The notes beneath the pieces are model-generated. The model was given only the letters and a program-made list of their open reading frames with translations, did not search any database and had not been told where the DNA came from. Shown one piece after another: positions 26,501 through 38,290 of a stretch of 64,000 nucleotides of DNA. Location: assembly GCA_910589415.1 (NCBI GenBank), contig OU342632.1:43203341-43267340 (forward strand). Direction: 5' to 3'. Each line of letters starts with the position of its first letter. Positions within the stretch are counted from its first letter, which is position 1. Position numbers and translations under genes: made by a program. The DNA is from Malachius bipustulatus. Taxonomy: Eukaryota > Arthropoda > Insecta > Coleoptera > Melyridae.

Positions 26501-26703
26501 CGATGAGATAATTATCCAAAGGGGTACAATAAGCGCAGGCTTCAGTACAAGGGCTTTGAACCTACCCTAGAAGTAATACATACTCCAAAATAATTTTAAA
26601 TTATGGCCATTGTGATCCTGTAATTGAATTTGCAAAAAGTTTTTGGAAAAAATCCATCGTTTGGCCTATAGAGACCGCTTCGAATAAGCTGGGACACCCT
26701 GTA

Positions 26704-29700
26704 TAGTCACTATGGATTGACATAATAGTTCAGCAACAATAATACTATGCTTTTTCTACTCTTTTATCTAAAAATAAACAAATTTTAATCAAATTTTTAT
26801 TTTATTTTACATATGAAACTACTTCTAGTACCGAGTACCGACTGCGCACGCGTGGATTCTGAGACATGTCACTTATCGTTCCTATTCACAGCTTTGCTCT
26901 GGTTATCAAAATTAAAGCTTTTGATTGGTCCAATAGCGGGTATTATAAATTGCTAGTAACTGTGATTGGACAAGAGCCGGGTATTATGAACTATAATAAT
27001 TCAACAGCTACGAATAATAACCTTCATATTACATCCAAAAAGCTCTCATATTTTAAATATTATTCAATAAGAGTAGACAAATAGGTACATTTAGTTCAAG
27101 GTGTTTGATAATAAAAACCCATAACAATTAGACTAGATGAACATATCAAAATCATTTGAAATTTCACAGCTAACTGTCCAAAGAAAAACATGGAACAAAA
27201 AAAAACATAAATCATACTCGCGGCCATAATTAAGCCTCAATTGGTCTTGCAGCGAATTCATTAATATTATAATAAATAATAATAATATAAATAAAAAAAA
27301 ACAAGATTTAATAATAATTCAGAATAATAAACTTTAATTTCGTAGAGAAACTGTCAGCTGGCTGCTATTTTTTTAATCTAATCCGCTCTGACGTCAATTC
27401 AAAGCTTCGATAATGAAGCAGGCCGACCTGAAAGATTCACGATGGTTTAATTGCTTTAATTCATTGGTAAGCCGCATACATAGATGGCGTTAAGGTCTTC
27501 AAGTCACTAGGCAGCGTTTAGAATATTTCCATTGGTAATAGCTCTAGTACATTGGCAATAGCTCTAAATATCAGAAAACGGCTTACAATACTTAGATACT
27601 TTAGATTAGATATCTCTATCTTATTTTTTTTGTATAATATCTTAAGATGTAGATAAATCTTTTATACAGGGTGATAAAAAAACTAATAATTTTCATCACT
27701 CTATATTAAACATTAAACCACATACGTGTGAAAAGTTAAGATAGGGACATGTAAGTAGTTTTTCGATAATTGGAGGTACACTGCTTTCAAAATGAAAAAA
27801 TGCTATTTTCACTACTTGTTTGTGTAACTCATAACCTATTCAACTTAGACTGAAACTGTAAAAACTATTTTTACTGTATTTTCTCAGGAAATATGAAAAT
27901 ACAAAAAATCGATAAAATATTTTTTATCGAATCCTCACTTATCTCGCGCACTGTATAACTAAGAAACTGTAACACTCAAGTATAAACAATTTGATTATGA
28001 TGAAGAAATTCAAAAGAATTTCTTTTACCACAACGAATGAAAAGATTTTTCTTATTACCGTTCTGATCAATAACATTAAAAACAATTTGTAAATTATAAA
28101 TGGGTAAATAAAAAAAAAACTTTCACAGTTATCAAAAAATAACCAGAATTCAAAGAGTACCTATACCTAATACAATCCTGGTGAGAATGCTATAGTAGCA
28201 GGTAATATCAGAAAGCCAAGACGGAGGCAGTGAAATATGTAAGTATGAAGAGATATAGCCACCAAAGAATCCGCTTTGAAGCAAAACCGCTGAGCAAGAG
28301 TGAGGGAGAGCGAATTTGTCAAAGAAATTGCCCAAATCATTTAAAGTACGTAGAGTGAATTTATTCGGGGCGTTTGTTTTCCAGAGATGAAAGAGTATCT
28401 TTTGTAGCAAACAGAGCGTCTTTTAAAATAATTCAACCACGAGCGTGATAAACGTTTGGTCGTTTGGATTAATAATTTAAAACTATCTAGGTGCATATAA
28501 ATTCTCTATCACATTACTTTTTGCATAGCATACAGAGCTCGCTAGTTTATTTCAATAAAACGAAAAAATCAGAAGCGATAAACAAACCCGTGTAAAACTG
28601 TACAGATACATCTTATCTGGAAAAACAAACCATTTTCTGTATACCTACACTAACAAAATTGTTACATTTCATGAGATTTCCTGAAAATACTCCTACCCAT
28701 TTCCCCATTTCAGTTAACACTGGCGAAAATTACTTTCGAAATTATTTACAAACCGGCAAAATTGGGCTCCACAATAATACTACTTGTTACGTGTTTCTTA
28801 AAGTGGTCATGGTAACTTTGGGAACTGTATTTGTTGGTAATTGAGTTTTTACGCACAGGGTGTTTATTTTTAATAAAAAAACAGGCTAAACATCCATAAA
28901 ACCAATACTGAAATATAGTGAGATTAGATTTTTGATATTTGGTCTAATTATTTTTTAGTTTTTTTTTTAACTTTTTGTAAATTTGAGTAAAGCAAAGTGT
29001 TTTTTGAAAACTTTCAATATATTCAATTAAATAAATAAATATGTAAAGTTTCCGCCATCAATTTAAAATAATAGGTAATTATTATTACGCGTGTGTAGAA
29101 ATAAAAAAATTTTAACTTTTAACTAATTGGATTAATCCCCATTATTATATTTTACAGGATGTTATTTTATTATACCTACTATACAGGGTGTTCCTAAATA
29201 CCAGGTCCATACGAAAGAAGGTAATTCTTGGGCTTAGTTTATGCCCAAAAGTTTAACATCGGTTCGCAAACGCTTCTTTACTGATCTACAGGATGTCGAA
29301 ATTTGAAGATTTTCTCTTTTTTTTATAGCTCCTTGAGGTTGTTCAAACTTTTAGTCAAACAATTATAATCGCACTCAGGGTCATAATTTTAACAGACATC
29401 AGTGCCGACTAAACTGTCAAATTTTTTTTTGAATTTTTTTAAGTTTTAATTATTTGATATTCGTCTAACGAATTTGAGAAAATTGTTTCTTTTCTTTTCT
29501 CGATAACAGCTGCAGATGCAAAAAATGCTAAGTGTAGGAGAAAAAAAGTTTCTAAATGAAACAGAAAATTCACATTGTATTTTAGAATCTACCAGTGGTG
29601 CATCTCAAAAAAGTTCAGGGGGGGAAATGGGGGCGAAATGGGAGAAATTCAAGAAAAAATCTCCTTGTAGATTCTCACAGCCATTTGTCATGCCAACCAA

Positions 29701-32412
29701 CAATAACGTAAGCTCTATAGCGTAACATGTATTCCAAATTAGAGCTAAATATTTCAAAAACTGCAGGAGCTCTAAAGTAAAAAGTTGTTTATTACCTATA
29801 CAAGGAAAAAAGTGATAGATTTTAGCTCGAGATATTGTGAGTTCGTCCTTAACGTTAGCAGAGGGGACAAACACATCAAAAGATAAAATCGCACTTTTTT
29901 CTTGGGTAAAATATACATTTTTTTTCTAAAACCACGGTCTTAAAACGTCGAAAAACGTAATTAGATTACTGAAAATCTTGTCGGAACTATGTTAAATTTG
30001 AATTTTTAGACTGGTCGACTTTTGCAATAATCGACGTGGTATGGTATAACGAAACGATTTAATTCCATAAATATCAAGTTAATTAAAATCGAAGAAAGTT
30101 TTGCAGAGATTCTTGTAAGTTTGAGATGAGTGAATTTAATAATATAGATAGTGATTATTATGAAAAATCTCTTAATAATTGCCATTTTGACATTAAGGGA
30201 ATTAATATGTAACCTTCGAGTTCGTATTGGATATAAATTTGATAATACTCAGATATTATGTTAATAGTAACTATACCATACCTAAGCGGTCATTCAGGGA
30301 TAAAAATACTCATTTTTTCCAGCTAATTTACTCTTTTCCCCGATAAATATCAGTTCATATAAAGAGGCATTTTTATACCTGTCAAAGGGGATAAAATGTT
30401 AAGTAATACTTTTTGCCCGTCGCAGAAAAAAACAATTTTTTTTCAACAAAAACATTGCGTAATCAAGTAATTGTTTTATAAAATATAATTCGATATATTA
30501 TTATTATAGCGTGAAATTTATGATTATATATTATTCTGGCGGTTTATTCTAACGATTGTTTTTACTGTACCTATTCTACAAGAAATGTAATTCTCAATTA
30601 AATTATTTGTTTTAATACTATTAAATGCTTTTTCATATACCTACCTATTTGAAAAGTTGTACTGGCTTTCATGTACAAAGAGTTTCAGTAAATACAAACT
30701 AAATTTCACTGAAGGCTTGTGAAAAGACCTAGGGAGTATGATGCACAAAGAAAAATTCAACTTAATACACTTTTCATAATAATTGAATAAATTGTTGCGA
30801 GAAAGCGTATATGGGTAACATAATATATTATACCACTTCAAATGGCCACGTTCATTTTCTTATCACTTATTTCGAGTAAAATCGCAATTTTACTTCAGTC
30901 ATTTTGGCGTCAAGGGCTTGAAGATTTTGCCATATTTACATTTTTCTTAGATAAAAGTTTATATAGATGCACACAAACTTCCATGAGAAGAATGGGATTC
31001 GATCTCACACTGCTGCAGCGTATAGCAAAATGAAATAGAAAACCAAAATGAAATTAAAACAAAAATGAAGAGGGTTTTTTAAACTTTGGTTTAAAGAATG
31101 ATGGGAAAATAATGCGCAGCTTTTGATATAAAAAAATTTCTAATGTGAATTGTACTCGACCGTATATAAATTTACCACCCTTTTTTTTGCAAAATTTTGC
31201 AAGTGAGAAAATGTTTGAAATTAATTCAATGAAAAATGGAAATTGCTTCCTAATTTTCCCAGCATATTGTTTTAAGGGTCAATATGCTAAAAAAAATTTA
31301 ACAGTTTTCAGTTTACTCACACATAGGTAGGTGCTCATATCTACAAAATCAGGCTTCATTTAAAACATTGAGGATCTCTAATAATACAGCATACTGACTA
31401 AATTTGTTTGTACAGTGTGAAGTTTCGTAAAGTGAAAATTAATTCCCATACACGCATTTGCAATTAAAACACAAAATATTGTTTACCTTCTTATTGTATC
31501 AGTTCCAGTCTTAAGCGAGAGGTAGCGAAGTTAAATTACATTAGTAATTAATGCATCATTAAAAAAGAGAAGACAGCCAATGTTTAAAATTTTGTCAACA
31601 AATATAAAACTTGTCAAAAATTTTAATTGCTCTAAGATGTATCAATTAAATTTGATTTGCATTATGTAAAAGACCTACTTTCCAGTATAGGTACCTCATC
31701 TTAAGTACCGATAAGCTGTCTACATGGTGTGTCTACATTACAGCGTATGTGTGAAAATTGATAGGTGAGATAAGTGATAAATATATTATACCTACATTAT
31801 CATAGTTTTGTAATAGTGCTGTAAATTGCTTTCAAAGATTAGATTAATCATTTGTAAATTATGGAATAAAAGATTTTTTCTCAAAGAATTTAAACTCAAT
31901 TTAATTTCATTACTTTTGAGGGTATTATTTATGTTTTAATATATTTATTTATTTCTAATAGAATTTTTATAATAATCGTCAAAAAAATTAAAGCTGCAAA
32001 TATCAAAAAAATATCGCAATTTGATTATAATTTATTTTCAAAAATTTTCTACTTGGATTGTGCATTAATAGGGTTTTTATTTTCGGTGAAGTATTCTTTA
32101 TTTGTTTTTGTTATTGAGAAGATAGAAGATATTGAAAAATTAATAACTTTTTCTGCCATAAAATTTTTGCTATTCCTCACTTTTACAAAAAAAAAAAAAA
32201 AAACAGTCTGTGTATTAATTTGCATGAATAATGATCACTATTATTACCGTCAATCACGGAAAAGAAAACTATAACCCTAACGACCGCGAGACTCAGAAAA
32301 CACTAATAACATACACATAAATAAAAATCATTTCGTCCAAGTCCGAAAATCCTAATCCGTCTGGAGAAATCCTGCAAGTGAAACATGAAATCGGCAAAGA
32401 CAGATGACTTAC
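26704..32412. other. No gene recognised; two solo element ends
   Basis: About 5.7 kb of very AT-rich DNA. Solo TACAGGGTG-type ends start at about 27665 and 29182. Small local duplications occur near 26920-26990 (ATTGG..GGGTATTATAA) and 27530-27570 (ATTGG.AATAGCTCTA). Short frames such as 28150-28410 (-) and 29516-29725 (+) are not supportable genes. Confidence 0.45.
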
Positions 32413-32688
32413 ATGACGCAAAAAAATCCTTGTCCTTCCGGATTCCGGGAGTTCCGGCGAACGGGCGAGCGGCTACGGAAGACGGAGCACCGGAAACGCG
32501 ACGACGTTCGGCGGCGCGGCGGCCGACTGCGATACTGTGCGCGCTCCCGAGAGGCCGAGACGCGAATGAAGAGGCCGCGGCCTGCTGGATGCTTGCGGCA
32601 CCGCTGCGAGGGCCCATGGCCCGTATCGACCGCAATGCGAGGATGATCAGAGAGGACCTGGTCGGCATGGGACATCCCCTAATAAGAC
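32413..32688 (-). CDS. Candidate internal exon in a GC-rich island
   Basis: This block is strikingly GC- and CpG-rich compared with the AT-rich surroundings. On the minus strand it starts right after a good acceptor (TTTTCAG at 32695-32689) and ends right before a consensus donor (GTAAGT at 32412-32407). It is 276 bp long, a multiple of three, and one minus-strand frame is open throughout (LIRGCPMPTRSSLIIL..., phase 1 on both sides). The translation is Ala/Ser/Arg-rich and matches no family I know. Long open frames also exist on the plus strand because stops are rare in GC-rich DNA, so openness alone is weak evidence. A further acceptor-like TTGCAG lies about 40 bp downstream of the donor. 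It could equally be a CpG-rich promoter region or a foreign insertion. Confidence 0.3.
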
Positions 32689-33117
32689 CTGAAAATCAAA
32701 ATATAATCATCATTACTCTGCATTTATAATAGGTATGAGTGATAAGGGCAAATTCCCTTCATCGCACGAATAAGATATTATCCAACATTGAAGACATACC
32801 TAATACATACCTACACATAATAACGTTCAAACATTCAAGTAAACTGAGTTCTAAAGATGTCGAAAATTAAATTTTCAATACTCCAAAAAAAAAAAGACAA
32901 ATATGGAAAAAACTGTTTCGATTTCGAACAACGTTCTTGAACTTTAATGGGTGCATGGGTGCGAGATAGCTGGAAAAAAATCTTAAATAGAATAGTATGA
33001 AAGGGATTCTTCCCGTCACTAGCATTAATACAGACTTGAAGTTGGGGTAGTTGTCTCTAATAATCCTTAGAAAGCATTATGCGTCTGATTGACTTATGAA
33101 ATGTTTCACATGCCTCT
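32689..33117. other. No gene recognised
   Basis: AT-rich flank of the GC-rich block; nothing supportable. Confidence 0.5.
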
Positions 33118-34483
33118 ATAGGGACTTTCATTAAAATAGAAGGGCAGCCATATCTTGGGAACTATTGGTACTAGAGCCTCAAAATAGAAATTTGTCAAAC
33201 ACAAGTGATGACGAAAAATTCAATGAAAATATTTTCAAGAAGGCCGCACTTCCGAAAATGCCTCCTAAAGTTAACAATACTTCTTTATTTTAACGGGAAT
33301 ACCCTATATATTATTATATTTTTAAATTGTCTGAGAAAACCTAATATAGTAGGTTTTGACAGTTGGAGTTAAACTGAACAGTTTATGAGCTATAGGCAAG
33401 TGAAAATCGCAATTTTCGTTTTCAAAACAGTGTTTCAAAATGTTACACGTAAAAAGTGAACTTCAAAACGGCTCAAGATATTGGAAAACGGCTTACATGT
33501 CCATATTTTAATGTCCATTGTAACAGTACGACCCCGGGCCCGTTGCTCTTTCGCGAAAAGCCACTGTGATCGTCTATTTACCTCTGGGTTTCCCCTAATT
33601 GGACCGCTGTAATTTCTTTCGTTGTGTTTACCGTTGTCACCCCTGGTCACAATCAACAGCTTGAAATGAAATCAAAGAAAAGGAAACAAAAGCAAAACGA
33701 AATAATAAGAAAGCACAGGTGTGCAAACGAGTGGAATCCGAAATGGATTGGAGTTTGAAAAATGCATGAAAGGGATTCATCATTCGCTCTCCATTGTTTT
33801 ATACTCTCTATGCAAAATCACAGCCCCTCTCGCCCTTCACCATTTTACGCTTCTGCAAACGAATTCTCTCGTTCATCATTCGCTTTGACATTTGACAGGA
33901 AGTCCACAGTTAACAACAAGTCCCAGATAATTTCCACGCTTTTCCGAAAGAAATCCCAAGCAACCGAGATACAATGAGTCATAGTAGGTTATTTTGCGCA
34001 TCCGTTTCGGCCATACTAATCTTGGCATACCTCAATCAACGAGCAGGGGTGACAACGGTAAACATAACGAATTAAATTACAGCGGTCCAATTAGGGGAAA
34101 CCCAGAGGTAAATAGACGATCACAGTGGCTTTTCGCGAAAGAGCAACGGGCCCGGGGTCGTACTGTTACACCATTTATTGGTATGAAGTTTATATTTCTA
34201 TATAAGGTGATGAAAAATATCAGATTTTTTTTAAAAACTGTCAAAACCAACTATAAACTTTTTTCTCAGACAATTTAAAAATATAATAATATACAGGGTT
34301 TATTCCTTAAATTAACGAAGTATGTGTCAGTTTCCGGTATTTCCGAAAGTGCGGCCATCTTGAAAATATTTTCATTGAATTTCTCATTGCTACGTATGTT
34401 TGGAAAATTTTTATTTTGAGGCTCTAGGACCAATAATTTTTTGAGATATGGCCGCTTACCTACCTTAATAAAAGACCCTGTAT
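33118..34483. mobile_element. Composite palindromic TACAGGG-type element
   Basis: The outer arms are inverted copies. TATAGGGACTTTCATTAAAA at the left pairs with TTAATAAAAGACCCTGTA at the right, and CAATGAAAATATTTTCAAGA pairs with TCTTGAAAATATTTTCATTG. Each arm of about 195 bp is itself bounded by a TACAGGG-like motif on both sides: left arm 33118 to about 33313 (ends TACCCTATA), right arm about 34291 (TACAGGGTTTATTCC) to 34483. Inside the arms, ATTTTTAAATTGTCTGAGAAAA at about 33328 is also mirrored at about 34260. TA follows the right end. The core is homologous to the inner part of the 24.7-26.7 kb element and is split by another insertion at 33519-34170. Confidence 0.8.
33519..34170. mobile_element. 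652-bp TIR element nested in the palindrome; CCAT flanks
   Basis: The left terminus TGTAACAGTACGACCCCGGG at 33519 has its inverse CCCGGGGTCGTACTGTTACA ending at 34170. The inverted repeats continue for about 125 bp through TTTCGCGAAA, CACTGTGATCGTCTATTTAC, CTCTGGGTTTCCCCTAATTG and GTTTACCGTTGTCACCCCTG. The sequence CCAT directly abuts both ends (33515-33518 and 34171-34174), a probable 4-bp target duplication. The core has no transposase. The long TIR and 4-bp duplication differ from the TA-targeting elements around it; superfamily undetermined. Confidence 0.85.
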
Positions 34484-35329
34484 AATTAGGCACTTACTTT
34501 TTGAGTTCTATAATTTAATGGATGTGAAAACTTAATAACACAGAGTGATGAAAATTCCGTAATAGAACTCGAAAATTAGTACCAATAGGTACATGTAAAT
34601 GGTTTTGCTGAATCGTCACCGTTTTCTTAGTGAGTGGTCTAAAATTTTATCACTCTTTATGTTAACATCAAAATAAAATGGATTCTGAAAAAAAAAGTCA
34701 TATGGATGTGTCGAAATCCTTTATCTTTGATTTGACACAACTTCCACCGCGGTAGGTGAGAGTGGGAAGTAGCAATCTGAATTTTTTTTTCTAATGTTTC
34801 AGCCAGGCTTGAAAGTGGTGTGACTCTGGTATAGGATCAGAAATGTACCCAATAACTACTCAAATCTTTAAGTTGTTGACAATCTGGCATCTACGTTCGC
34901 TGAACACACAGCAAGGATTGAATAATGAGCGCGATCATGGAATAAGCTAATACAATATTCTTTGGGCCTATCTAGATAACCAATTAACTGCATCACCCTG
35001 TACGGGCTGCACCCTGGCGATGGCTATCGCCCTCATCAATCGCTATCTCCTCTCCATCTACAACTGAGGTGGAGGTTGATCTCATTTCATTGAGTATAAT
35101 GAGAGCTCTACCCGAAGTCAGTGGGAAATCATTAGAGTTTATTGAGGAAGAAAAGCAATTGATTTATTCGTGGTTTAAATGAGTGTACCAGTACCAGTCG
35201 GAAGACAAACTATTTGAGAATGTAATTTTTGTTTCGTTTTGTACTCATGTCTGGTTTGAAGAGTGTTGGAGACTTCAAACGCAAGATCGTGAAAGTTGTG
35301 AGGATTGATGAAAAGTATATCACAATTTT
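34484..35329. other. No gene; possible decayed element 34543-35003
   Basis: A diverged end, ACAGAGTGATGAAAATTCC, sits near 34543, and a TCACCCTGTA-like right end lies at about 34993-35002. They may bound one decayed member of the same end family. Nothing coding was recognised. Confidence 0.35.
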
Positions 35330-35756
35330 GCGTTTTTTTCTAGTTAGGATCTAACAATAATGTTTTCTGAACGACACACTTACTCCAACGGTATGGTGAA
35401 GACAGAGACATCGATGTTTCAATGGTTATTTCCATCTCATCAGTCTGTCACATCACCACCACTAGAGAAGTGTGCCGATCAGAAAGAAAATGCTTTAAGC
35501 AAAATGAATTGTCGGAAACATAGTGACTTGCATGGCAAATGCCATCTGATGACTGAAAAGTACAACTTTCAATGTGTCAATCAGAGATTCTCCCAGAGAA
35601 ATCTGCAATTTTTCGCAACCAACGCTGACAGTTCACTGAAAAACCAATTACCTTGCGAATCTCAGTAAACCAATCAGAGATGGAGCTAGCCACAAAGCTG
35701 TGTTCCTAGAAGGGAAGTAGTTTCTATGAAACAAATTGAATAATAATAAATTATTA

Positions 35757-36219
35757 TATCAATTACAGCAATCCGATTGTTGAAAAACAATAATGCTTTC
35801 TGAACGACACACTTACTCCAACGGTATGGTGAAGACAGAGACATCGATGTTTCAATGGTTATTTCCATCTCATCAGTCTGTCACATCACCACCACTAGAG
35901 AAGTGTGCCGATCAGAAAGAAAATCAAAAGCTTTAAGCAAAATGATTTGTCGGAAACATAGCGACTTGCATGGCAAATGCCATCTGATGACTGAAAAGTA
36001 CAACTTTCAATGTGTCAATCAGAGATTCTCCCAGAGAAATCTGCAATTTTTCACTATTTTTTGATCGGCACACTTCTCTAGTGGTGGTGATGTGACAGAC
36101 TGATGAGATGGAAATAACCATTGAAACATCGATGTCTCTGTCTTCACCATACCGTTGGAGTAAGTGTGTCGTTCAGAAAGCATTATTGTTTTTCAACAAT
36201 CGGATTGCTGTAATTGATA
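35757..36219. repeat. Perfect 158-bp inverted repeat with 147-bp loop
   Basis: Reading base by base, 35757-35914 (starts TATCAATTACAGCAATCCGA, ends GTGTGCCGATCA) is the exact reverse complement of 36062-36219. The loop between is 147 bp and contains the rest of the repeat unit. A transcript of either strand would form a long perfect duplex, as in hairpin-RNA loci. Perfect arms imply recent origin or ongoing conversion. Confidence 0.95.
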
Positions 36220-36237
36220 ATATCAATTATGAAAAAA

Positions 36238-36366
36238 TTAAAAAAGAATTCTGAAATAGATCCTAACTATGAAACAAATTGAATAATAATAAATTATTAT
36301 ATTATAATAATTTATTATTATTCAATTTGTTTCATAGTTAGGATCTATTTCAGAATTCTTTTTTAA
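36238..36366. repeat. Near-spacerless palindrome, 64-bp arms
   Basis: Positions 36238-36301 (starts TTAAAAAAGAATTCTGAAAT) are the exact reverse complement of 36303-36366, with a single T between. Such palindromes can extrude as cruciforms and are usually unstable in genomes and in cloning, so its perfect state points to recent formation. Confidence 0.95.
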
Positions 36367-37859
36367 GCAGGTTTTTTAATGGAATCTAAAATGGCAGGTA
36401 TCGAAATCAAAACGACTGCGAAAGTAAATCTTGATGTTGGTAAAAATGCTGATAATTTTTTTGGCTATTTCAAAATACTTACGTAGATATTTTGAAATAT
36501 TTTGGTGATGAAATCCTAGCCCTACGAATGTAATCTTTATCTAAAATTAACATTTTTGTGTCATAGTTTTTAGTTAATAAAATGTATGATTATCTTCAAG
36601 AGGGCAAATAATAAACAGGCGTGAAAAAAAGTGCCTTATTGGTTCATTATTTTACTCTTAAGCCTTTATCAAGCCCAATGAGCCTTTATAATATTGGCTG
36701 TAAGTCTTTTACTGATTCTCGTTTATGATACAAAATTTTCATTAACGCACAGACAAAACTGGTTAATTGCCAGCCCCGTGCAACTCCAATAATATAAATA
36801 AAAATTCAAATAAAATGAAATTAGGAGGCAGGTTCAAGAGGCTGAGAGATTCATTTCATGACAATAATCAAAAAAAAAAAGTCAATAACCATGAATTTGA
36901 TTAAAATCATTTTGAACTGGTGCTAGCTCTCATCGGTCAACAGTCGAAGCTTATTTAACCTTTTTTTTTTGTTGAAGGGGGGGGGGGTATTCCTCATGGA
37001 CACCCTAGGCTTGTTCACCCACCCAAGTATAATGCCGAACTCATACTGGTCAAAATCCTCCGTTGTGTTTTCTTTGGGCAGTCTCGGTACCATCGTTTGG
37101 TTTAGCTTCAGGAGCTGCCCAAGTACTTCTTCTTCCTATCTGCCTTTTTCTCCTCTTTATTTCTCTATCATTGTAGACCTGAGCTTGCGAGTATGTGATC
37201 ACATCTCATTCCGTTCCGCTTCTGATCAGAAGGTGTCCGTCTCTTCACAATACCGGCATATGAGGCTTACCAATTATGTTTAGATAGCTGCCGAAAATGC
37301 CTTGAGTGTCTGTTTCACATAATAGTAATCTGTGCATCTCCATTTGCATCTCCACTCTTTGATATTCCCTAAAAAAAATTCTCACACTTTCGCTTTGTCC
37401 ATTTGTTGTGCATCCTGCCTTTATCTTCTGACCAGTGCTTAAAGGTTATAGCCAGACTTCACACGACAAAAAATTAACCATTTTATGTTGAAGCAAAATT
37501 TTGCAAAGGTTTTTTTCAAGACTTTATCCAAGGCTCAGTATGGGTCGCCATTTATAGTAACCAGAAACTTTATGAAACATGAATGTAATGAAAATGTAAA
37601 GTTACGACTGTCATTTTTATAGTCACTGAAATTCGTTCACGATAAATCGAGAAGAATTGCAAACGTCGATTCTATATGACTAATAATTTCGGCACTAAGA
37701 CACTTTCCAAAAAATAAATTTTTATATTCTTGTTCACCACGTATTCAGAGGTCATGCTTTATAGTATGCACTGTAGTCTGTAGTCAAGTAAGCCTTGTAG
37801 TGAATCACCAGCCAAGAATTTGGCTCTTGAGCTTTGTGATTGACGTATGTACAGGTTTT
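36367..37859. other. No gene recognised
   Basis: AT-rich, with a G-run at 36978-36988. At about 37020-37250 the minus strand gives short coding-like pieces (EEEVLGQLLKLNQTMVPRL and, in the same frame, FDQYEFGIIL) interrupted by stops. They may be an old gene or transposon relic, but I could not assign a family. Confidence 0.4.
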
Positions 37860-38290
37860 TTGTCGTCTATTCTTCAGGTTACAGTTTAGATTAAAATGCT
37901 ATGTCTGGTTCGTTCTTCTATACGGTGTTGAGACATGGACGTTGAAAACCAACATCAACAAAATTTAAGGCCTTCTAAATGTGAATCCTGCGACGAATGT
38001 TAATTGAGAATGTCGTGGGTCGATCACGTAAGCTTAAGGGAGTTTTCAAAAGAGCCGGTCAAGGAGAACGATAACTTTTCTAAAACATCAAGAAAAAAGA
38101 ATAGGGTATTTCGGACACATACTTTGGGAGAACGATACCAATTTCAGCGCCTCATTCTTCAAGGTAAAGTTGAAGGAGGGAGAAGAGAAATAGGCAGGGA
38201 AAAACTATCGTGGCTAGGACGGGGATAAAGGAATTTCAAACACTGCAGAATGCTGCACGAAAGCGATGAACGCAGGAATCAGCACGACAG
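37860..38290 (+). pseudogene. RTE-like LINE C-terminal remnant
   Basis: Plus-strand frames read LQFRLKCYVWFVLLYGVETW (with a frame change) and TLKTNINK near 37875-37965. SWVDHVS follows near 38010 and then, after frame changes, IGYFGHTLWEN and FQRLILQGKVEGGRREIGR with a LSWLG end near 38100-38225. This order corresponds to the C-terminal region of RTE-type endonuclease-reverse transcriptases of insects: LLYG.E(S/T)W, RM..ISW.DHV, R.LGH, Q..I.GK.EG.R..GR....WL. Stops and at least three frame changes show it is dead. Only the last 140 or so residues are recognisable; the catalytic part is absent. Confidence 0.75.

Larger units (their letters stand above)
24699..26703. mobile_element. TACAGGGTG element carrying a tandem array and LINE debris
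   Basis: The left end TACAGGGTGTTCCAGCTTAT at 24699 and right end ATAAGCTGGGACACCCTGTA at 26703 are inverted copies. Alignable arms run over about 24699-24855 and 26582-26703, with shared pieces CGAAGCGGTCTC and AATTTAAAATTATTTTGG. A TA flanks both sides (24697-24698 and 26704-26705). Inside, a second piece begins TACAGAGTGTCCCATAGG at about 24856 and reaches TCACCCTGTA at about 25211. It shares CTTACATGTCC..ATTTTAA and ATTGTCTGAGAA..A landmarks with the 33.1-34.5 kb element. Then comes the 247-bp tandem array and a LINE tail. The element is non-autonomous; no transposase is seen. Confidence 0.85.
35330..36366. repeat. Foldback repeat complex (direct and inverted copies)
   Basis: One roughly 255-bp unit starting TTTCTGAACGACACACTTAC occurs at about 35363-35615 and again directly at about 35796-36053. 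Its first half occurs a third time inverted at 36062-36185. A second unit, CTATGAAACAAATTGAATAA, occurs near 35724, 36269 and, inverted, near 36320. TAGTTAGGATCT occurs at the left edge (35341) and within the right palindrome. The order is therefore unit, spacer, unit, inverted unit, then a separate palindrome. No protein is recognised. The frames at 35360-35668 and 35855-36064 are translations of the repeat unit and give no family match. Confidence 0.9.

Noticed and set aside
32385..32729. 114-codon plus-strand frame in the GC-rich block
   Set aside because: No convincing plus-strand splice or promoter context; the minus strand has better exon borders. Openness on both strands follows from GC richness.
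36969..37283. 104-codon plus-strand frame and coding-like minus-strand pieces
   Set aside because: The plus frame looks like the shadow of a decayed minus-strand coding segment, but that segment could not be assigned to a family.
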